Shown in pieces: positions 39,956-49,911 of a stretch of 64,000 nucleotides of DNA. A model generated the notes under the pieces. The model was not told where the DNA came from. It searched no databases and saw only the letters and a list, made by a program, of their open reading frames with translations. The translations under genes were made by a program, and so were the position numbers. Every line of letters starts with the position of its first letter. The first letter of the stretch is position 1. Source of the stretch: Vreelandella songnenensis (GTDB taxonomy: Bacteria > Pseudomonadota > Gammaproteobacteria > Pseudomonadales > Halomonadaceae); contig NZ_PVTK01000010.1 of NCBI RefSeq assembly GCF_003002925.1, positions 30,037-94,036 of the forward strand, in the 5' to 3' direction.

Positions 39956-41446
39956 TTAGGCAAAGCCCATGAATCCTTCAGCGTTGCAAAGTGCCTCGGC
40001 TTGAGCCAGGTAGGCAATATCCACGCTGGGGCGCTCAAGCAGGGCATCGCCTTTGAACAGTATTTCCAGTTCCCGGGCGAACGCCAGCGTTTGCAGGTCG
40101 CTCCCACGGCGGCCGATGATCTGCAGGCCAAAGGGCAGGCCGTTGCGATCACGCCCTGTGGGCAGCGTCACCGAAGGATGGCCGGCAAGGGTCGAGGCGT
40201 AGGCCATGGAGAGCCAGTGATAGTAGCTCTGAGTAGGTTCGCCATCGATCTCGGTAGGATAAAGCTCATGCCAGTTGCGTGGACTGATGGTGGTTGTGGG
40301 CGCCAGAATGAAGTCGTGATGCTCAAAGAACTGCTGCCAGTGCCGGTAAAGATGCGTCTGATTGGTCAGCGCCCGCACAACATCCAGCGCCGAGTAGCTT
40401 TCTCCCTCGTGCACGTTGTCGCGCACATTAGGGCCTACTTTATCCGGGTACTGCTTCAGCAGATCGCGGTGGTGGCCGGAAAAGCACAGCGCCCGAATGA
40501 TCGCGAAGGTGTCGTCGGCTTCCAGGCAGTCCGGGTGGGTGTCGTTCAACTGGCCGAACACATGACCAAAGCGCTTGAGCTTTTCACTGAAGCTATCCGC
40601 GATGAGCTTTTCGGTCATGGTGAAGCCGAAGTCTGTGGTAAACGCCACGCGGGCGCTGCACAGATCGTATGCCGGCAGATGGCGAAACGCATCCGCCTGA
40701 TAGACGGGTTTATCTTCCACGACGGGGGTCCAGGGGTCGCGGCGGTCGGGGCGAATCATCGCCGAGAGCATCAGCGCGGTATCCTCTACCGTGCGTGCCA
40801 TGGGGCCGTTGAGCGACATTGGCAGCCAGCCCAGCGCCCGGCTGTGCCCAGGAACCAGGCCCGGCGTAGGACGAAAGCCCACCACGCCACAAAAAGCGGC
40901 CGGGTTGCGCAGGCTGCCGCCGGTATCCGAGCCGGTGGCCAGCGGCGCCATACCGCAGGCCAGGGCCACCGCCGATCCGCCGGATGACCCTGCCGCCGAA
41001 CGGCTCAGGTCAAACGGATTGGCCGTTACCCCGTACACCGCATTGCGGGTATTGCCACCGGCGCTCCACTCCGGGTTATTGGTCTTGCCCATGATGACGG
41101 CCCCTTCGCCGCGCAGTTGGGCCACCATAGGGTCGTCACCCTTGGCGATATTGTCAGCGTAGATCTGGCTGCCGAAGGTGGTCGGCAGGTCGGTCACGTC
41201 CACCATATCCTTTACGCATAGTGGCAAGCCGTGAAGAATTCCCAGGGCATCGCCGCGGTCGATACTGGCCTGGGCGTTTTCGGCGGCACGACGCATGGCG
41301 CCAATATTCTGCGCCACCAGGGCGTTGACGGCAGGGTTGACGGCTTGCGTACGCGCAATGCAGCTGTCGGTCAGTTCAACGGCAGAGAGTTTCTTGCAGG
41401 CCATCAGGCGGCGTGCTTCAGTCGCACTCAAGTCACAAGCATTCAT
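39956..41446 (-). CDS. Amidase-signature hydrolase
   Basis: 496 aa. Amidase signature family with Lys in LPLCVKDMVDV, the Gly-Ser-rich SAAGSSGGSAVALACG and the nucleophile Ser in GSDTGGSLRNPAAFCG. It would hydrolyse an amide taken up by the neighbouring ABC transporter. It begins 25 bases after the ATPase gene and ends 62 bases before the TauE gene, so it is within the operon. Substrate unknown. Confidence 0.9.
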   Translation of the reverse strand: MNACDLSATEARRLMACKKLSAVELTDSCIARTQAVNPAVNALVAQNIGAMRRAAENAQASIDRGDALGILHGLPLCVKDMVDVTDLPTTFGSQIYADNIAKGDDPMVAQLRGEGAVIMGKTNNPEWSAGGNTRNAVYGVTANPFDLSRSAAGSSGGSAVALACGMAPLATGSDTGGSLRNPAAFCGVVGFRPTPGLVPGHSRALGWLPMSLNGPMARTVEDTALMLSAMIRPDRRDPWTPVVEDKPVYQADAFRHLPAYDLCSARVAFTTDFGFTMTEKLIADSFSEKLKRFGHVFGQLNDTHPDCLEADDTFAIIRALCFSGHHRDLLKQYPDKVGPNVRDNVHEGESYSALDVVRALTNQTHLYRHWQQFFEHHDFILAPTTTISPRNWHELYPTEIDGEPTQSYYHWLSMAYASTLAGHPSVTLPTGRDRNGLPFGLQIIGRRGSDLQTLAFARELEILFKGDALLERPSVDIAYLAQAEALCNAEGFMGFA

Positions 41447-41470
41447 TGGTGAATATCCCTAAGTCATTGG

Positions 41471-43117
41471 TTAGCTGGCGGGTGCAAAAGCGGCGAAATT
41501 CCAGGAGCGCCCAGGGGCAACGGCGATCAACTGGCGCGTGTAGCTGGCCTGGGGGTGGCCCAGCACCTGCTGTGCCGGCCCGTACTCGACCACCTGACCG
41601 CGCTGCATGACCAGCACATCGTCGCAGATCTGGGCGGCTACGCGCAGATCGTGAGTGATGAACAGGATCGAAACGCCCAGGCGCTTTTGAATATCATCAA
41701 ACAGCGCCAGCACTTGGGCCTGCACCGAAACATCCAGCGCCGAGACGGCCTCGTCGGCCACGATCACGTCGGGCTCCATCGCCAGGGCCCGAGCAATCGC
41801 AATACGCTGGCGCTGGCCGCCGGAAAACTGGTGCGGGAAGCGGTCGATGGCATCCGGCGGCAGGCCCACCAGCTGTAGGAGCTCTTCGGCCTGGGCAAGC
41901 GCTTCGCGGCGCGGCTTGCCGTAGTTCATCGGCCCTTCGATCAGGCTCTGGCCAATGGTGATACGCGGGTTCAGTGAGCGATAGGGGTCTTGAAACACCA
42001 TCTGGATACGGCCACGGTGCGGCTTGAGCCCGCGTGGATGCAGATCGGCAATATCCTGGCCATTGATGCGAATCGTGCCGCCCGTTGGGTCGATAAGGCG
42101 CATCACGCAGCGGGCAAGGGTCGACTTGCCCGACCCAGACTCCCCGACAATGCCCAGGGTGCGTCCTTCAAGCAGGTGAAAGCTGACATCGTTGACCGCG
42201 CGGGTACCTGTTCGGGGCTTGCGCCAACCGTTGAACAGGCGCTTGGAGACCCCGTACTCCTTGGCAAGCTCCGCCACATCCAGCACCCGGCGCGGCCCTC
42301 GTTCAGGGCGCGGCGGCCTGGGTGTCAAGCTGGGCACGGCGGTCAGCAAACGTCGGGTATACGCTTCCCGTGGGGAGCTGAGCACCTGGTTGACCGGGCC
42401 CTGCTCGACAATCACACCGGTATTCATGACGCAGACCCGGTCGGCAATGTCGACCACCACGCCCATGTCGTGGGTGATGAACAGCACCGCCGTGCCGTGC
42501 TTCTCCTGAAGCTCGCGGATCAGCTTGAGAATCTGGTGCTGAGTGGTGACGTCCAGCGCGGTGGTAGGCTCATCGGCAATCAGCAGACGCGGTTTGAGCA
42601 GTAGCGCCATGGCAATCATGATGCGCTGGCGCTGGCCGCCGGAAAGCTGATGCGGATAGCTCGTATACATGCGCTGGATATCCGGCAGGTGTACCTGCTC
42701 CAGCGCGTCCAGCACCTGGGCGCGGCGCTCGGCGCCTGATGCCTGGGTATGGCAGGCAAGCACCTCATCCAACTGCTTGCCCACGGTCAGCACTGGGTTC
42801 AGCGCAGTCATCGGCTCTTGAAAAATCATTGCCATGCGGCTGCCGCGAAGCTCGATCAGGCGTTTGGGGGTGGCCTGAAGCAGGTCCTCGCCATCCAGCA
42901 GCACCCGGCCGCTGGTCGCGCGCAGGCTACCCGGCGGCAGAAGCCCCAGGGTGGTCAGCGAGGATACCGACTTGCCCGAACCGCTTTCACCCACCAGGCA
43001 GAGCGTTTCACCGGCATGGATCTCGAACGACACCGCCTTGAGGATCTGCTTGGGCGTCTTGTCGGTGGTCTCGACGACGAGTGCGTCGACGTGCAGTACA
43101 GGATCTTGAGTGCTCAT
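41471..43117 (-). CDS. Fused DppD-DppF-type ABC transporter ATPase
   Basis: 548 aa from ATG 43117 (TGATG overlap with the permease stop). Two ATP-binding cassettes in one chain. First: Walker [12 protein letters not shown], signature [15 protein letters not shown], Walker [13 protein letters not shown]. Second: Walker [12 protein letters not shown], signature [15 protein letters not shown], Walker [13 protein letters not shown]. Each is followed by the oligopeptide-type C-terminal extension. The fusion replaces separate DppD and DppF proteins and powers the DppBC-like permeases upstream. Confidence 0.94.
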   Translation of the reverse strand: MSTQDPVLHVDALVVETTDKTPKQILKAVSFEIHAGETLCLVGESGSGKSVSSLTTLGLLPPGSLRATSGRVLLDGEDLLQATPKRLIELRGSRMAMIFQEPMTALNPVLTVGKQLDEVLACHTQASGAERRAQVLDALEQVHLPDIQRMYTSYPHQLSGGQRQRIMIAMALLLKPRLLIADEPTTALDVTTQHQILKLIRELQEKHGTAVLFITHDMGVVVDIADRVCVMNTGVIVEQGPVNQVLSSPREAYTRRLLTAVPSLTPRPPRPERGPRRVLDVAELAKEYGVSKRLFNGWRKPRTGTRAVNDVSFHLLEGRTLGIVGESGSGKSTLARCVMRLIDPTGGTIRINGQDIADLHPRGLKPHRGRIQMVFQDPYRSLNPRITIGQSLIEGPMNYGKPRREALAQAEELLQLVGLPPDAIDRFPHQFSGGQRQRIAIARALAMEPDVIVADEAVSALDVSVQAQVLALFDDIQKRLGVSILFITHDLRVAAQICDDVLVMQRGQVVEYGPAQQVLGHPQASYTRQLIAVAPGRSWNFAAFAPAS

Positions 43118-44007
43118 CAGCCTTCCTTGCGCTTCATGACCGGATCGAGGGAGTCGCGGGCGGCGTCGCCCAGCAGGTTGATCGAGAGAATGCACAGTGA
43201 CAGCAAAAGGCCTGCGCAGAAGATCAGCGACGGCTGTAGCTGAAAGTAGGTGCGCCCATCGGACATGATGTTGCCCCAGGTGGGAATTTCAGAGCTGAGC
43301 CCGACCCCCAGAAACGACAGGGTCGCTTCGGTCAGAATGGCGGCGGCGCACACGTAGGTACACTGTACGATCAGGGGCGCAAAGGTATTGGGCATCAGGT
43401 GGCGCCATAAAATGGTGCGGGTGGGGGTACTCATCAGTACGGCGGCCTCCACAAACGCTTCTTCTCGCGTGGCCAGTACCTGAGAGCGCACCAGGCGCAC
43501 TATCTGGGGGATTTCCGGCACGGTAATGGCGATCATCAGTGTCCACAGGTTGGCCGAGGTCAGTGAGACGATCGCGATGGCAGCAAGAATGCCGGGAATA
43601 GCCATCAGCCCATCCATAAAACGCATGAGCACGGCATCAATGGCGCGAAAATATCCCGCCAGCAGCCCCAAGGGCAGGCCGATCAGCACGGTAAGAAAGG
43701 CCACGCCCACGCCGACCGCCAGCGATACCTGCGCGCCGTACACCACGCGGGAAAAGAGATCCCGGCCGTAAGCATCGGTGCCCAGCCAGTGCGCCGCACT
43801 CATCGATTCCAGGCGGCTGGTGGGTGAAAGTGCAGTGGGGTCTTGGGTGGCAATCAGCGGCGCGAAAAGCGCCATCAGCACAATCAGCAGAAGCGTTGTG
43901 GCGGCTATCAGCGTGGTGGTGCGCGGGCGCAGGCGGAGAAGCCGCGTCACCAGCCCGTGAAGACTGTAGCGGGCGGGCAGCTCTTGAGTGTGAAGGTGGG
44001 TAGGCAT
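43117..44007 (-). CDS. DppC-type ABC transporter permease
   Basis: 296 aa, six helices, N-terminal OppC-type lead-in (FAPLIATQDPTALSP) and EAA loop region EAFVEAAVLMSTPTRTILWRHLMPN. It overlaps by one base both the DppB-type permease and the ATPase (TGATG). It is part of a dipeptide/oligopeptide-class importer. Confidence 0.94.
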   Translation of the reverse strand: MPTHLHTQELPARYSLHGLVTRLLRLRPRTTTLIAATTLLLIVLMALFAPLIATQDPTALSPTSRLESMSAAHWLGTDAYGRDLFSRVVYGAQVSLAVGVGVAFLTVLIGLPLGLLAGYFRAIDAVLMRFMDGLMAIPGILAAIAIVSLTSANLWTLMIAITVPEIPQIVRLVRSQVLATREEAFVEAAVLMSTPTRTILWRHLMPNTFAPLIVQCTYVCAAAILTEATLSFLGVGLSSEIPTWGNIMSDGRTYFQLQPSLIFCAGLLLSLCILSINLLGDAARDSLDPVMKRKEG

Positions 44008-44948
44008 CAGTAGCGGATCCTGGGGTCAGTGATGGCGTAGGAGAGATCAATCAGCAGATTGATTACCACGTACAGGCCTGCCGTCAGCAGAATGAGCGCT
44101 TGAATGACCGGGTAGTCACGCGCCAGCACGGCATCGACAATCAGCCGTCCAAGCCCAGGAATGTTGAATACGCTTTCAGTGACCACCACCCCGGACACCA
44201 TCAGCGCAAAGCCGGTGCCAATCACGGTAAGAATGGGTACACCCGCATTGCGCAGGGCGTGACGAAACAGGATGAGTCGTTCGCCCAGACCCTTGGCGCG
44301 GGCGGTACGGATATAATCCTCTTTCAATACTTCCAGCATGCTGGCACGCGTCATGCGCGCGATCAGCGCAATATAGACCGATGAAAGCGTCAGGGCGGGC
44401 AGCACCAGGCGCCTTGCAAACTCGCCAACGCCGTTTTCCAGGCTGCGGTAGCCCTGTACCGGCAGCCAGCCAAGCTCAATGGCAAACACCTGGATAAGCA
44501 CATAGCCAATCACGAACACAGGCACCGAAAAACCCACCACTGATATCGACATCACCAGGTTGTCGATCCAGCTACCCTGGCGCCAGGCGGCGATGACGCC
44601 CAGCGGAACGGAAATAAGCACGGTAAACACGATGGCTGCGATGGCCAGGCTGATGGTGGGTTCAAGCCGCTGGGTGATCATGGAAAGCACCGATGTCTGA
44701 GAGATCAGCGACGTGCCGAAATCGCCTTGCAGCATGTTGCCTATCCAGATGAAGAACTGGGTGTAGATCGGCTGGTCCAGCCCCAGGGCGGCCCGGATGC
44801 TGGCCACCTGTTCAGCACTGGCCATGTCACCGGCAATGATCACGGCCGGGTCGCCGGGGGAGAGGCGCAGCAGCAGAAAGACGGAAAGCGCGACCACCAA
44901 CATCACTGGAATGGCGGCCAGCAGCCGGCGAATAAAATAGCCAAGCAT
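44007..44948 (-). CDS. DppB-type ABC transporter permease
   Basis: 313 aa from ATG 44948 (GAGGG upstream). MLGYFIRRLLAAIPVM start and LRLSPGDPA are typical of DppB/GsiC; EAA loop MLEVLKEDYIRTARAKGLGE. It partners the DppC-type permease to form the channel. Confidence 0.94.
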   Translation of the reverse strand: MLGYFIRRLLAAIPVMLVVALSVFLLLRLSPGDPAVIIAGDMASAEQVASIRAALGLDQPIYTQFFIWIGNMLQGDFGTSLISQTSVLSMITQRLEPTISLAIAAIVFTVLISVPLGVIAAWRQGSWIDNLVMSISVVGFSVPVFVIGYVLIQVFAIELGWLPVQGYRSLENGVGEFARRLVLPALTLSSVYIALIARMTRASMLEVLKEDYIRTARAKGLGERLILFRHALRNAGVPILTVIGTGFALMVSGVVVTESVFNIPGLGRLIVDAVLARDYPVIQALILLTAGLYVVINLLIDLSYAITDPRIRY

Positions 44949-45018
44949 GGGAATTCCCTCGGTCAGCGGGTAGACGGGTAAGCTCCTGCCCGTCAGCAAC
45001 AGGCAGGAGAAAAAGCGC

Positions 45019-46614
45019 TTAATCAGCCTTGCGCATACCCCAGAAGACGGGAACCGGCCCTTCGACGATATCGCTCAGCTCCTGACGCCAGGAAGTGACA
45101 TTCTGGAACTGACCTAAAGGAATGAGCGTCGTCTGTTCCATGGCATGGCGCTGGACGGCATCGGCCATGGCTTTGCGCTGCTCTTCGCTCTGCGCCAGGG
45201 CAAACTCGGTACGCAGCTCCTCCATTTCCGGGTCGGTCGGCCAGCCAAACCAGCTGCCTTCCAGGCCGGTGGCGATCAGGAGAGGGTTGATGGAGGGCGA
45301 CCAGGTACTGTCGACCCCGAAGTTGGTAAAGATCATGTCCCAGCCACCGTCGGCGGAGGCGTCACGACTGGCCCGCTGGCTCACCAAGGTCTGCCAGTCC
45401 ATCTGGCGAAGCTCAACGTTGAAACCAGCGTTGCGCAGCGCCTGAGCTACCACCATGGGCTGGGGTGTCAGCGTGGCCACATCCGAAGGTTGCAAGAGCA
45501 CGATAGGACGCTGGTCGTAGCCGGCTTCTTCCAGCAGTGCACGGGCTTCGTCAAGGCTCCCGCCGTTGGTGAGCGATTCACCGCCGGACTCGGAGGAGAG
45601 CTGTGTACCGCAGCCAAACACCGAGGCGCAGGTCTGATAGAAGCGCGGGTCGCCGACCAGGGCAGCCATGACATCTTCCTGGCTGATAGCCAGTAGCGCG
45701 GCGCGGCGGATACGCGCGTCATCGAAGGGAGGGTGAAGAAAGTTGGTACGCGCCAGCGTCAGCATGCCCAGCGGGTCGAGTACGTCGGCGGTAATCTCGG
45801 GGTTGTGCTCAAGCAGAGGCAGCAGATCAAAGGGCGTACGCTCGATATAGTCGATGTCGCCGCTGTTGATGGCGTTTACCGTGGTTTGCATGTCCGGCAT
45901 GTGCACCCACTCGACCCGATCGACGAAGACCTCCTTGCTGCCTGCCGTGCCGGACGGGGCCTCGTCACGCGGTTCGTACTCGTCAAAGCGCTCGTACACC
46001 ACTTTGACGCCAGGCTGGTACTCGTCAGCGACAAACCGGAAGGGCCCCGAGCCGATCTGGTTGGGCAACGGCTGGCCCGGCGCAATCGATGCAACGTCTT
46101 CAGGCATCATGAAGGCTGCCATCGCTGAAGGTTTGGACATCAGTCCGATTACATCTCCAAGCGGGGTGGAAAGGGTGAGTTCGAAACGGTGGTCATCCAG
46201 CGCTTCAAGGCTTTCCAGGTGATCCAGGATCAATGTGCCGCCGGGGTCAAAACTGGCCCAGCGCTCTAGTGAGGCAATACAGTCGGCAGCGGTAACCGGC
46301 GTACCGTCGTGCCAGGTCAGCCCTTCGCGCAGGGTAAAGGTATAGGTCAGGCCATCATCGGAGATATCCCAGTCGGCCATCTGCGGCTGCGGATTGAGGT
46401 CGGCATCCAGCCCGATCAGAGTGTCGTAGATCATGTAGCCGTGGTTGCGCGCGATGGTGGCACTGCTTGAGACGGGATCCAGCGCTCGAAGTGCCGAGTG
46501 CATGACCGCGTTCACGGTGGTTTCAGCCTGGGCGGTGAAGGAAAGGGCGCTGACCGTGCCAATAGCGGTCAGAAGCGCTTTCTTGGTAAAACCTGCAAGG
46601 GGCGTCGTATGCAT
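45019..46614 (-). CDS. DppA/OppA-type periplasmic substrate-binding protein
   Basis: 531 aa from ATG 46614 (GGAG upstream); the longer frame upstream has no signal peptide context. Signal peptide KKALLTAIGTVSALSFTAQA. Class II peptide-binding family: WDISDDGLTYTFTLREGLTWHDGTPVTAADCIASLERW. It is the first gene of the operon and sets substrate choice. The family binds dipeptides, but also amides, opines and other small compounds. Confidence 0.92.
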   Translation of the reverse strand: MHTTPLAGFTKKALLTAIGTVSALSFTAQAETTVNAVMHSALRALDPVSSSATIARNHGYMIYDTLIGLDADLNPQPQMADWDISDDGLTYTFTLREGLTWHDGTPVTAADCIASLERWASFDPGGTLILDHLESLEALDDHRFELTLSTPLGDVIGLMSKPSAMAAFMMPEDVASIAPGQPLPNQIGSGPFRFVADEYQPGVKVVYERFDEYEPRDEAPSGTAGSKEVFVDRVEWVHMPDMQTTVNAINSGDIDYIERTPFDLLPLLEHNPEITADVLDPLGMLTLARTNFLHPPFDDARIRRAALLAISQEDVMAALVGDPRFYQTCASVFGCGTQLSSESGGESLTNGGSLDEARALLEEAGYDQRPIVLLQPSDVATLTPQPMVVAQALRNAGFNVELRQMDWQTLVSQRASRDASADGGWDMIFTNFGVDSTWSPSINPLLIATGLEGSWFGWPTDPEMEELRTEFALAQSEEQRKAMADAVQRHAMEQTTLIPLGQFQNVTSWRQELSDIVEGPVPVFWGMRKAD

Positions 46615-46817
46615 CGCAATCTCCATTGATATTATTAGCGGCTGGCGATAACCACGTTGACGGTCGGCAAATCGGCGCTTGTCATGGATAGGCGTCTTGT
46701 TGATCTGCTTCTGGTTCGATACTAGCGCTGGCAAAAGCCATGACGTTAGATGTATTTTTCGAATGCGGTATTGCCTTTTAGGCAATGCAATTAACGAACC
46801 AGAGGTGGGGGAATGGC

Positions 46818-47732
46818 ATGAATGAACGCATTCTGCTGGACTCGGCGTTGCGCTATTTTCTGGAGATTGTACGGCAGGGGTCGATCAACAAGGCTTCTGC
46901 CCAGTTGCACGTTGCGCCCTCTGCGGTCAGCCGCCAGATCGCCCGCCTTGAGGCCGAACTTGGTAGCCAACTTTTCGAGCGTCACCCTACCGGCATGCGG
47001 CTGAGCCCCTCCGGGGAGCTTCTGGCTGCCCACGCACGCAAGGCGCGCCTGGATGCGGCCCGGGTGGTCGAGGAGATCACCGGGCTTGAAGGAATACAGC
47101 GAGGAACGGTGCGGCTTGCCAGTATCGAGGGTCTGGCAAGCTACCTGTTGCCACATGTGATCAGCGAATACCGCCAAAAGCATCACGGTATCCATTTCGA
47201 TCTGGCGGTCATGTCATCAACGGAGGTGACGCAACGCGTCTGTGAAGGACTGGCGGATATTGGGCTTACGATTTCGCCAGCCCCGGAGAAGAACATTCAG
47301 GTCGAAAAGCGGATCATGGCGCCGATCCATGCGGTCATGCACAGTAGCCACGCGCTGGCCGCTAAAAAGCATGTTTCCCTGGCACAGCTCAGCCACTATC
47401 CGTTGGCGTTACCCACGGATAACACCACCATTCGTCAGTTGTTCAACGTGAGTTGCAGCCGTCAGGGGTTGCTTATCGAGCCAGTCATGGTGAGTAACTT
47501 CGTGACCACGCTAGTGCATTTTGCCGCCTGCCAAGGAGGAATCACGCTGATTGGTGATGTATCGGTGCGCCACTTGAGCGATGCCGCCCAACTCGTTTCG
47601 CTCCCCATCCGGGATCGGGAAATGAGCGGGCGCACCATCGAAGTGCAGACACTGGCAGGGCGTACGCTGCCCAAGGGCGTTGCGGATTTTCTGGGGGATT
47701 TATGCATGGCCCTGGAGTCGGACAAGGCATGA
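46818..47732 (+). CDS. LysR-family regulator, divergent from the ABC/amidase operon
   Basis: 304 aa from ATG 46818 (GGTGGGGG upstream); a longer in-frame start at 46785 lacks one. HTH FLEIVRQGSINKASAQLHVAPSAVSRQIARLEAELG (residues 11-46) and a LysR substrate domain. It is divergent from the binding-protein gene, which is the standard arrangement for controlling that operon. Confidence 0.9.
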   Translation: MNERILLDSALRYFLEIVRQGSINKASAQLHVAPSAVSRQIARLEAELGSQLFERHPTGMRLSPSGELLAAHARKARLDAARVVEEITGLEGIQRGTVRLASIEGLASYLLPHVISEYRQKHHGIHFDLAVMSSTEVTQRVCEGLADIGLTISPAPEKNIQVEKRIMAPIHAVMHSSHALAAKKHVSLAQLSHYPLALPTDNTTIRQLFNVSCSRQGLLIEPVMVSNFVTTLVHFAACQGGITLIGDVSVRHLSDAAQLVSLPIRDREMSGRTIEVQTLAGRTLPKGVADFLGDLCMALESDKA

Positions 47733-47761
47733 GGCCACGCTGAGTTCGTCAGCGTGGCCTC
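47731..47761. terminator. Stem-loop between convergent LysR and ureohydrolase genes
   Basis: GAGGCCACGCTGA pairs with TCAGCGTGGCCTC around GTTCG, starting in the LysR stop codon. There is no clear T tract. Likely a bidirectional terminator. Confidence 0.65.
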
Positions 47762-47783
47762 TGCTCGAAAGCGGAACTTACGT

Positions 47784-48707
47784 TTACAGGGCTCGCTTAC
47801 CCGCCGCCAGCACATACAAGAACTCAAGCCCCAGCGTTGCCGCAGCAAGCGAGGTAATATCCGCGTGATCGTAAGCCGGGTTGACCTCCACCACGTCCAT
47901 ACCCACCAGATCCATACCCACCAAGCCCCTGACGACCTTGAGCAGCAGGTCGGTGGACATGCCGCCGCACACCGGCGTGCCGGTGCCCGGTGCAAACGCC
48001 GGGTCCAGTCCGTCAATATCCAGGCTGACGTAGGCCGGGTGATGGCCGACGCGGGCGCGTATTTTCTCAAGCACCGCCTTGGGGCCGTTGTCGTTTACCC
48101 AGTCGGCGTCCAGCACTTCATAGGGATGATTGTGACGATCGTAACTGGTGCGAATACCAATCTGCAGCGAGTGCTCGGGTACGACCAGGCCCTCTTTCAA
48201 GGCGTGGTGGAAGATGGTGCCGTGGTCAAAGCGCGTGCCCTGCTCGTAGGTATCGGTGTGGGCGTCAAAGTGAATCAGCGCCAGCGGGCCGTGCTCGCGG
48301 GCATGCGCGCGCAGAAGCGGCAGGCTGATGTAGTGATCGCCGCCGAGTGTCAGCATCTTCTTGCCCGCTTTCAGCCAGCGGCCGGCGTGGCTTTCCAGGT
48401 TGTCCACCAGGCTCTCCGGCTCGCCGTAGGCGTAATCCAGGTTGCCCGCGTCAACCACGGCAAGGCGCTCTTCGAGCGCGAAATCCCAGGGCCAGCGCTT
48501 GCCTTCCCAGATCAAGTTGGCCGTGGCCTGACGAATGGCATTCGGCCCCATGCGCGTGCCCGCCCGGCCGGAACACGCCAGGTCAAAGGGCACGCCGCTG
48601 ATCACGACGTCCGCATCGGTCGCTTTAGGGTCGGTAGCCTTGGCTACGTTCATGAAGGTCGAGATAACATCACCAAACAGGCTGGGCATGATGGGTGTCT
48701 GGGTCAC
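47784..48707 (-). CDS. speB: Agmatinase/ureohydrolase-family enzyme
   Basis: 307 aa. The best start is a GTG at 48707 with GGAG 8 bases upstream; an ATG at 48689 has none. Binuclear manganese ureohydrolase: GGDHYISLPLLRAH, HFDAHTDTYEQG and SLDIDGLDPAFAPGTGTP supply the His and Asp ligands. It hydrolyses a guanidino compound to urea; agmatine, guanidinobutyrate or guanidinopropionate are all possible. It is divergent from a LysR gene, which suggests substrate-induced catabolic use rather than housekeeping polyamine synthesis. Confidence 0.82.
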   Translation of the reverse strand: MTQTPIMPSLFGDVISTFMNVAKATDPKATDADVVISGVPFDLACSGRAGTRMGPNAIRQATANLIWEGKRWPWDFALEERLAVVDAGNLDYAYGEPESLVDNLESHAGRWLKAGKKMLTLGGDHYISLPLLRAHAREHGPLALIHFDAHTDTYEQGTRFDHGTIFHHALKEGLVVPEHSLQIGIRTSYDRHNHPYEVLDADWVNDNGPKAVLEKIRARVGHHPAYVSLDIDGLDPAFAPGTGTPVCGGMSTDLLLKVVRGLVGMDLVGMDVVEVNPAYDHADITSLAAATLGLEFLYVLAAGKRAL

Positions 48708-48846
48708 CGGCGGACGTCTCCTTGAGCACAAGATCGCGTAAGCCACGCGACGAGGAGGCGACCATAAATAATTTCGAGCGATAAATTAAATGAATGTTTA
48801 GAATTAAACCATTCATTGAATGAATAGTAGGGAATGACGGGCATTT

Positions 48847-49776
48847 ATGAGCATACCGCGTCACTTCGATTTAAACCTGCTGCGGGTGTTCGAGACGCTG
48901 ATGCGCGAACGCCACGTAACGCGTGCCGCCGAAAAGCTGCACGTAAGCCAGCCGGCCTTGAGTCACGCGCTGAAGCGGCTGCGCGAGTCGCTGGATGACC
49001 CGCTGCTGGTGCGCACCGAAAGCGGCATGCAGCCCACCCCCCGAGCGCTGGCGCTGTTGCCGGTGGTGCAACAGGCGCTGGCCATGCTGCAGGAAGGGCT
49101 GGCCCCGCCGGCGTCGTTCTCGCCTGCCAGCAGTACACGCCGCTTTACGCTGGCCACCACGGATTACTTTGAAGAAGTCATGTACCCCGGCTTTTTAAGC
49201 CAGCTTTTGACCTATGCGCCGGGTATCAGCTTTTCCATCGAATTGATTACTCCAGAGGTGTTGAGCGAGGGCCTTGAAAGCCGCCAGATCGATATGGTGG
49301 TAGGGCTGGATAGCCAGGAAGAGTTACCCGGCGGCGTGCTGCAGGCACCCTGGATGCACGAAGAGCTGGTGTGCCTGGCGGCCACCCATAACCAAGGCGT
49401 AGGGGAGGCGCTGGGGATCCAGCAGTTTTCCCGGATGATGCACGTGGAGCTTGCCGATATCAGCGGGCTACGGCCCAGCAATATCGACAGCTGTCTGACC
49501 CAGCACGGGCTGACGCGCCGGGTGATCTCGAAGAACCTCAACTACATTGCCGCTGCACGCGTGGTCGCGCTGACGGACGCCATCATGACCCTGCCAAGGC
49601 AAATGGCCGAGCGGTTCATCGCCATGCTGCCGGTGCGGCTGGTAGAGCCGCCCGAAGAGCTTCCCGCGCTCAACATGACGCTGATTCAGCACGCCCTGCA
49701 TGCCAATGAGCCCTCCATCGCCTGGCTCAATCAGCAGCTGATCGATTTTGCCCGGGCTTTCAACGGGCGGGCCTGA
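48847..49776 (+). CDS. LysR-family regulator, divergent from the ureohydrolase
   Basis: 309 aa. HTH FETLMRERHVTRAAEKLHVSQPALSHALKRLRESL (residues 15-49). NodD/DsdC-like LysR effector domain. It is 140 bases from, and divergent to, the ureohydrolase gene. A GTTTAGAATTAAAC palindrome (48793-48808 region) between them may be its site. Confidence 0.9.
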   Translation: MSIPRHFDLNLLRVFETLMRERHVTRAAEKLHVSQPALSHALKRLRESLDDPLLVRTESGMQPTPRALALLPVVQQALAMLQEGLAPPASFSPASSTRRFTLATTDYFEEVMYPGFLSQLLTYAPGISFSIELITPEVLSEGLESRQIDMVVGLDSQEELPGGVLQAPWMHEELVCLAATHNQGVGEALGIQQFSRMMHVELADISGLRPSNIDSCLTQHGLTRRVISKNLNYIAAARVVALTDAIMTLPRQMAERFIAMLPVRLVEPPEELPALNMTLIQHALHANEPSIAWLNQQLIDFARAFNGRA

Positions 49777-49911
49777 TCGAAAAATGGCCTCCGTCTTGCT
49801 TGATAAACCGGGTGTGCGCGCATCGTCCTGAACGGCCAACCGGCTTACACTGAACACATGCTACGCCGCTTTATCAGCATAACAACGCCAAACAACACCA
49901 AGGAGTTGCCG

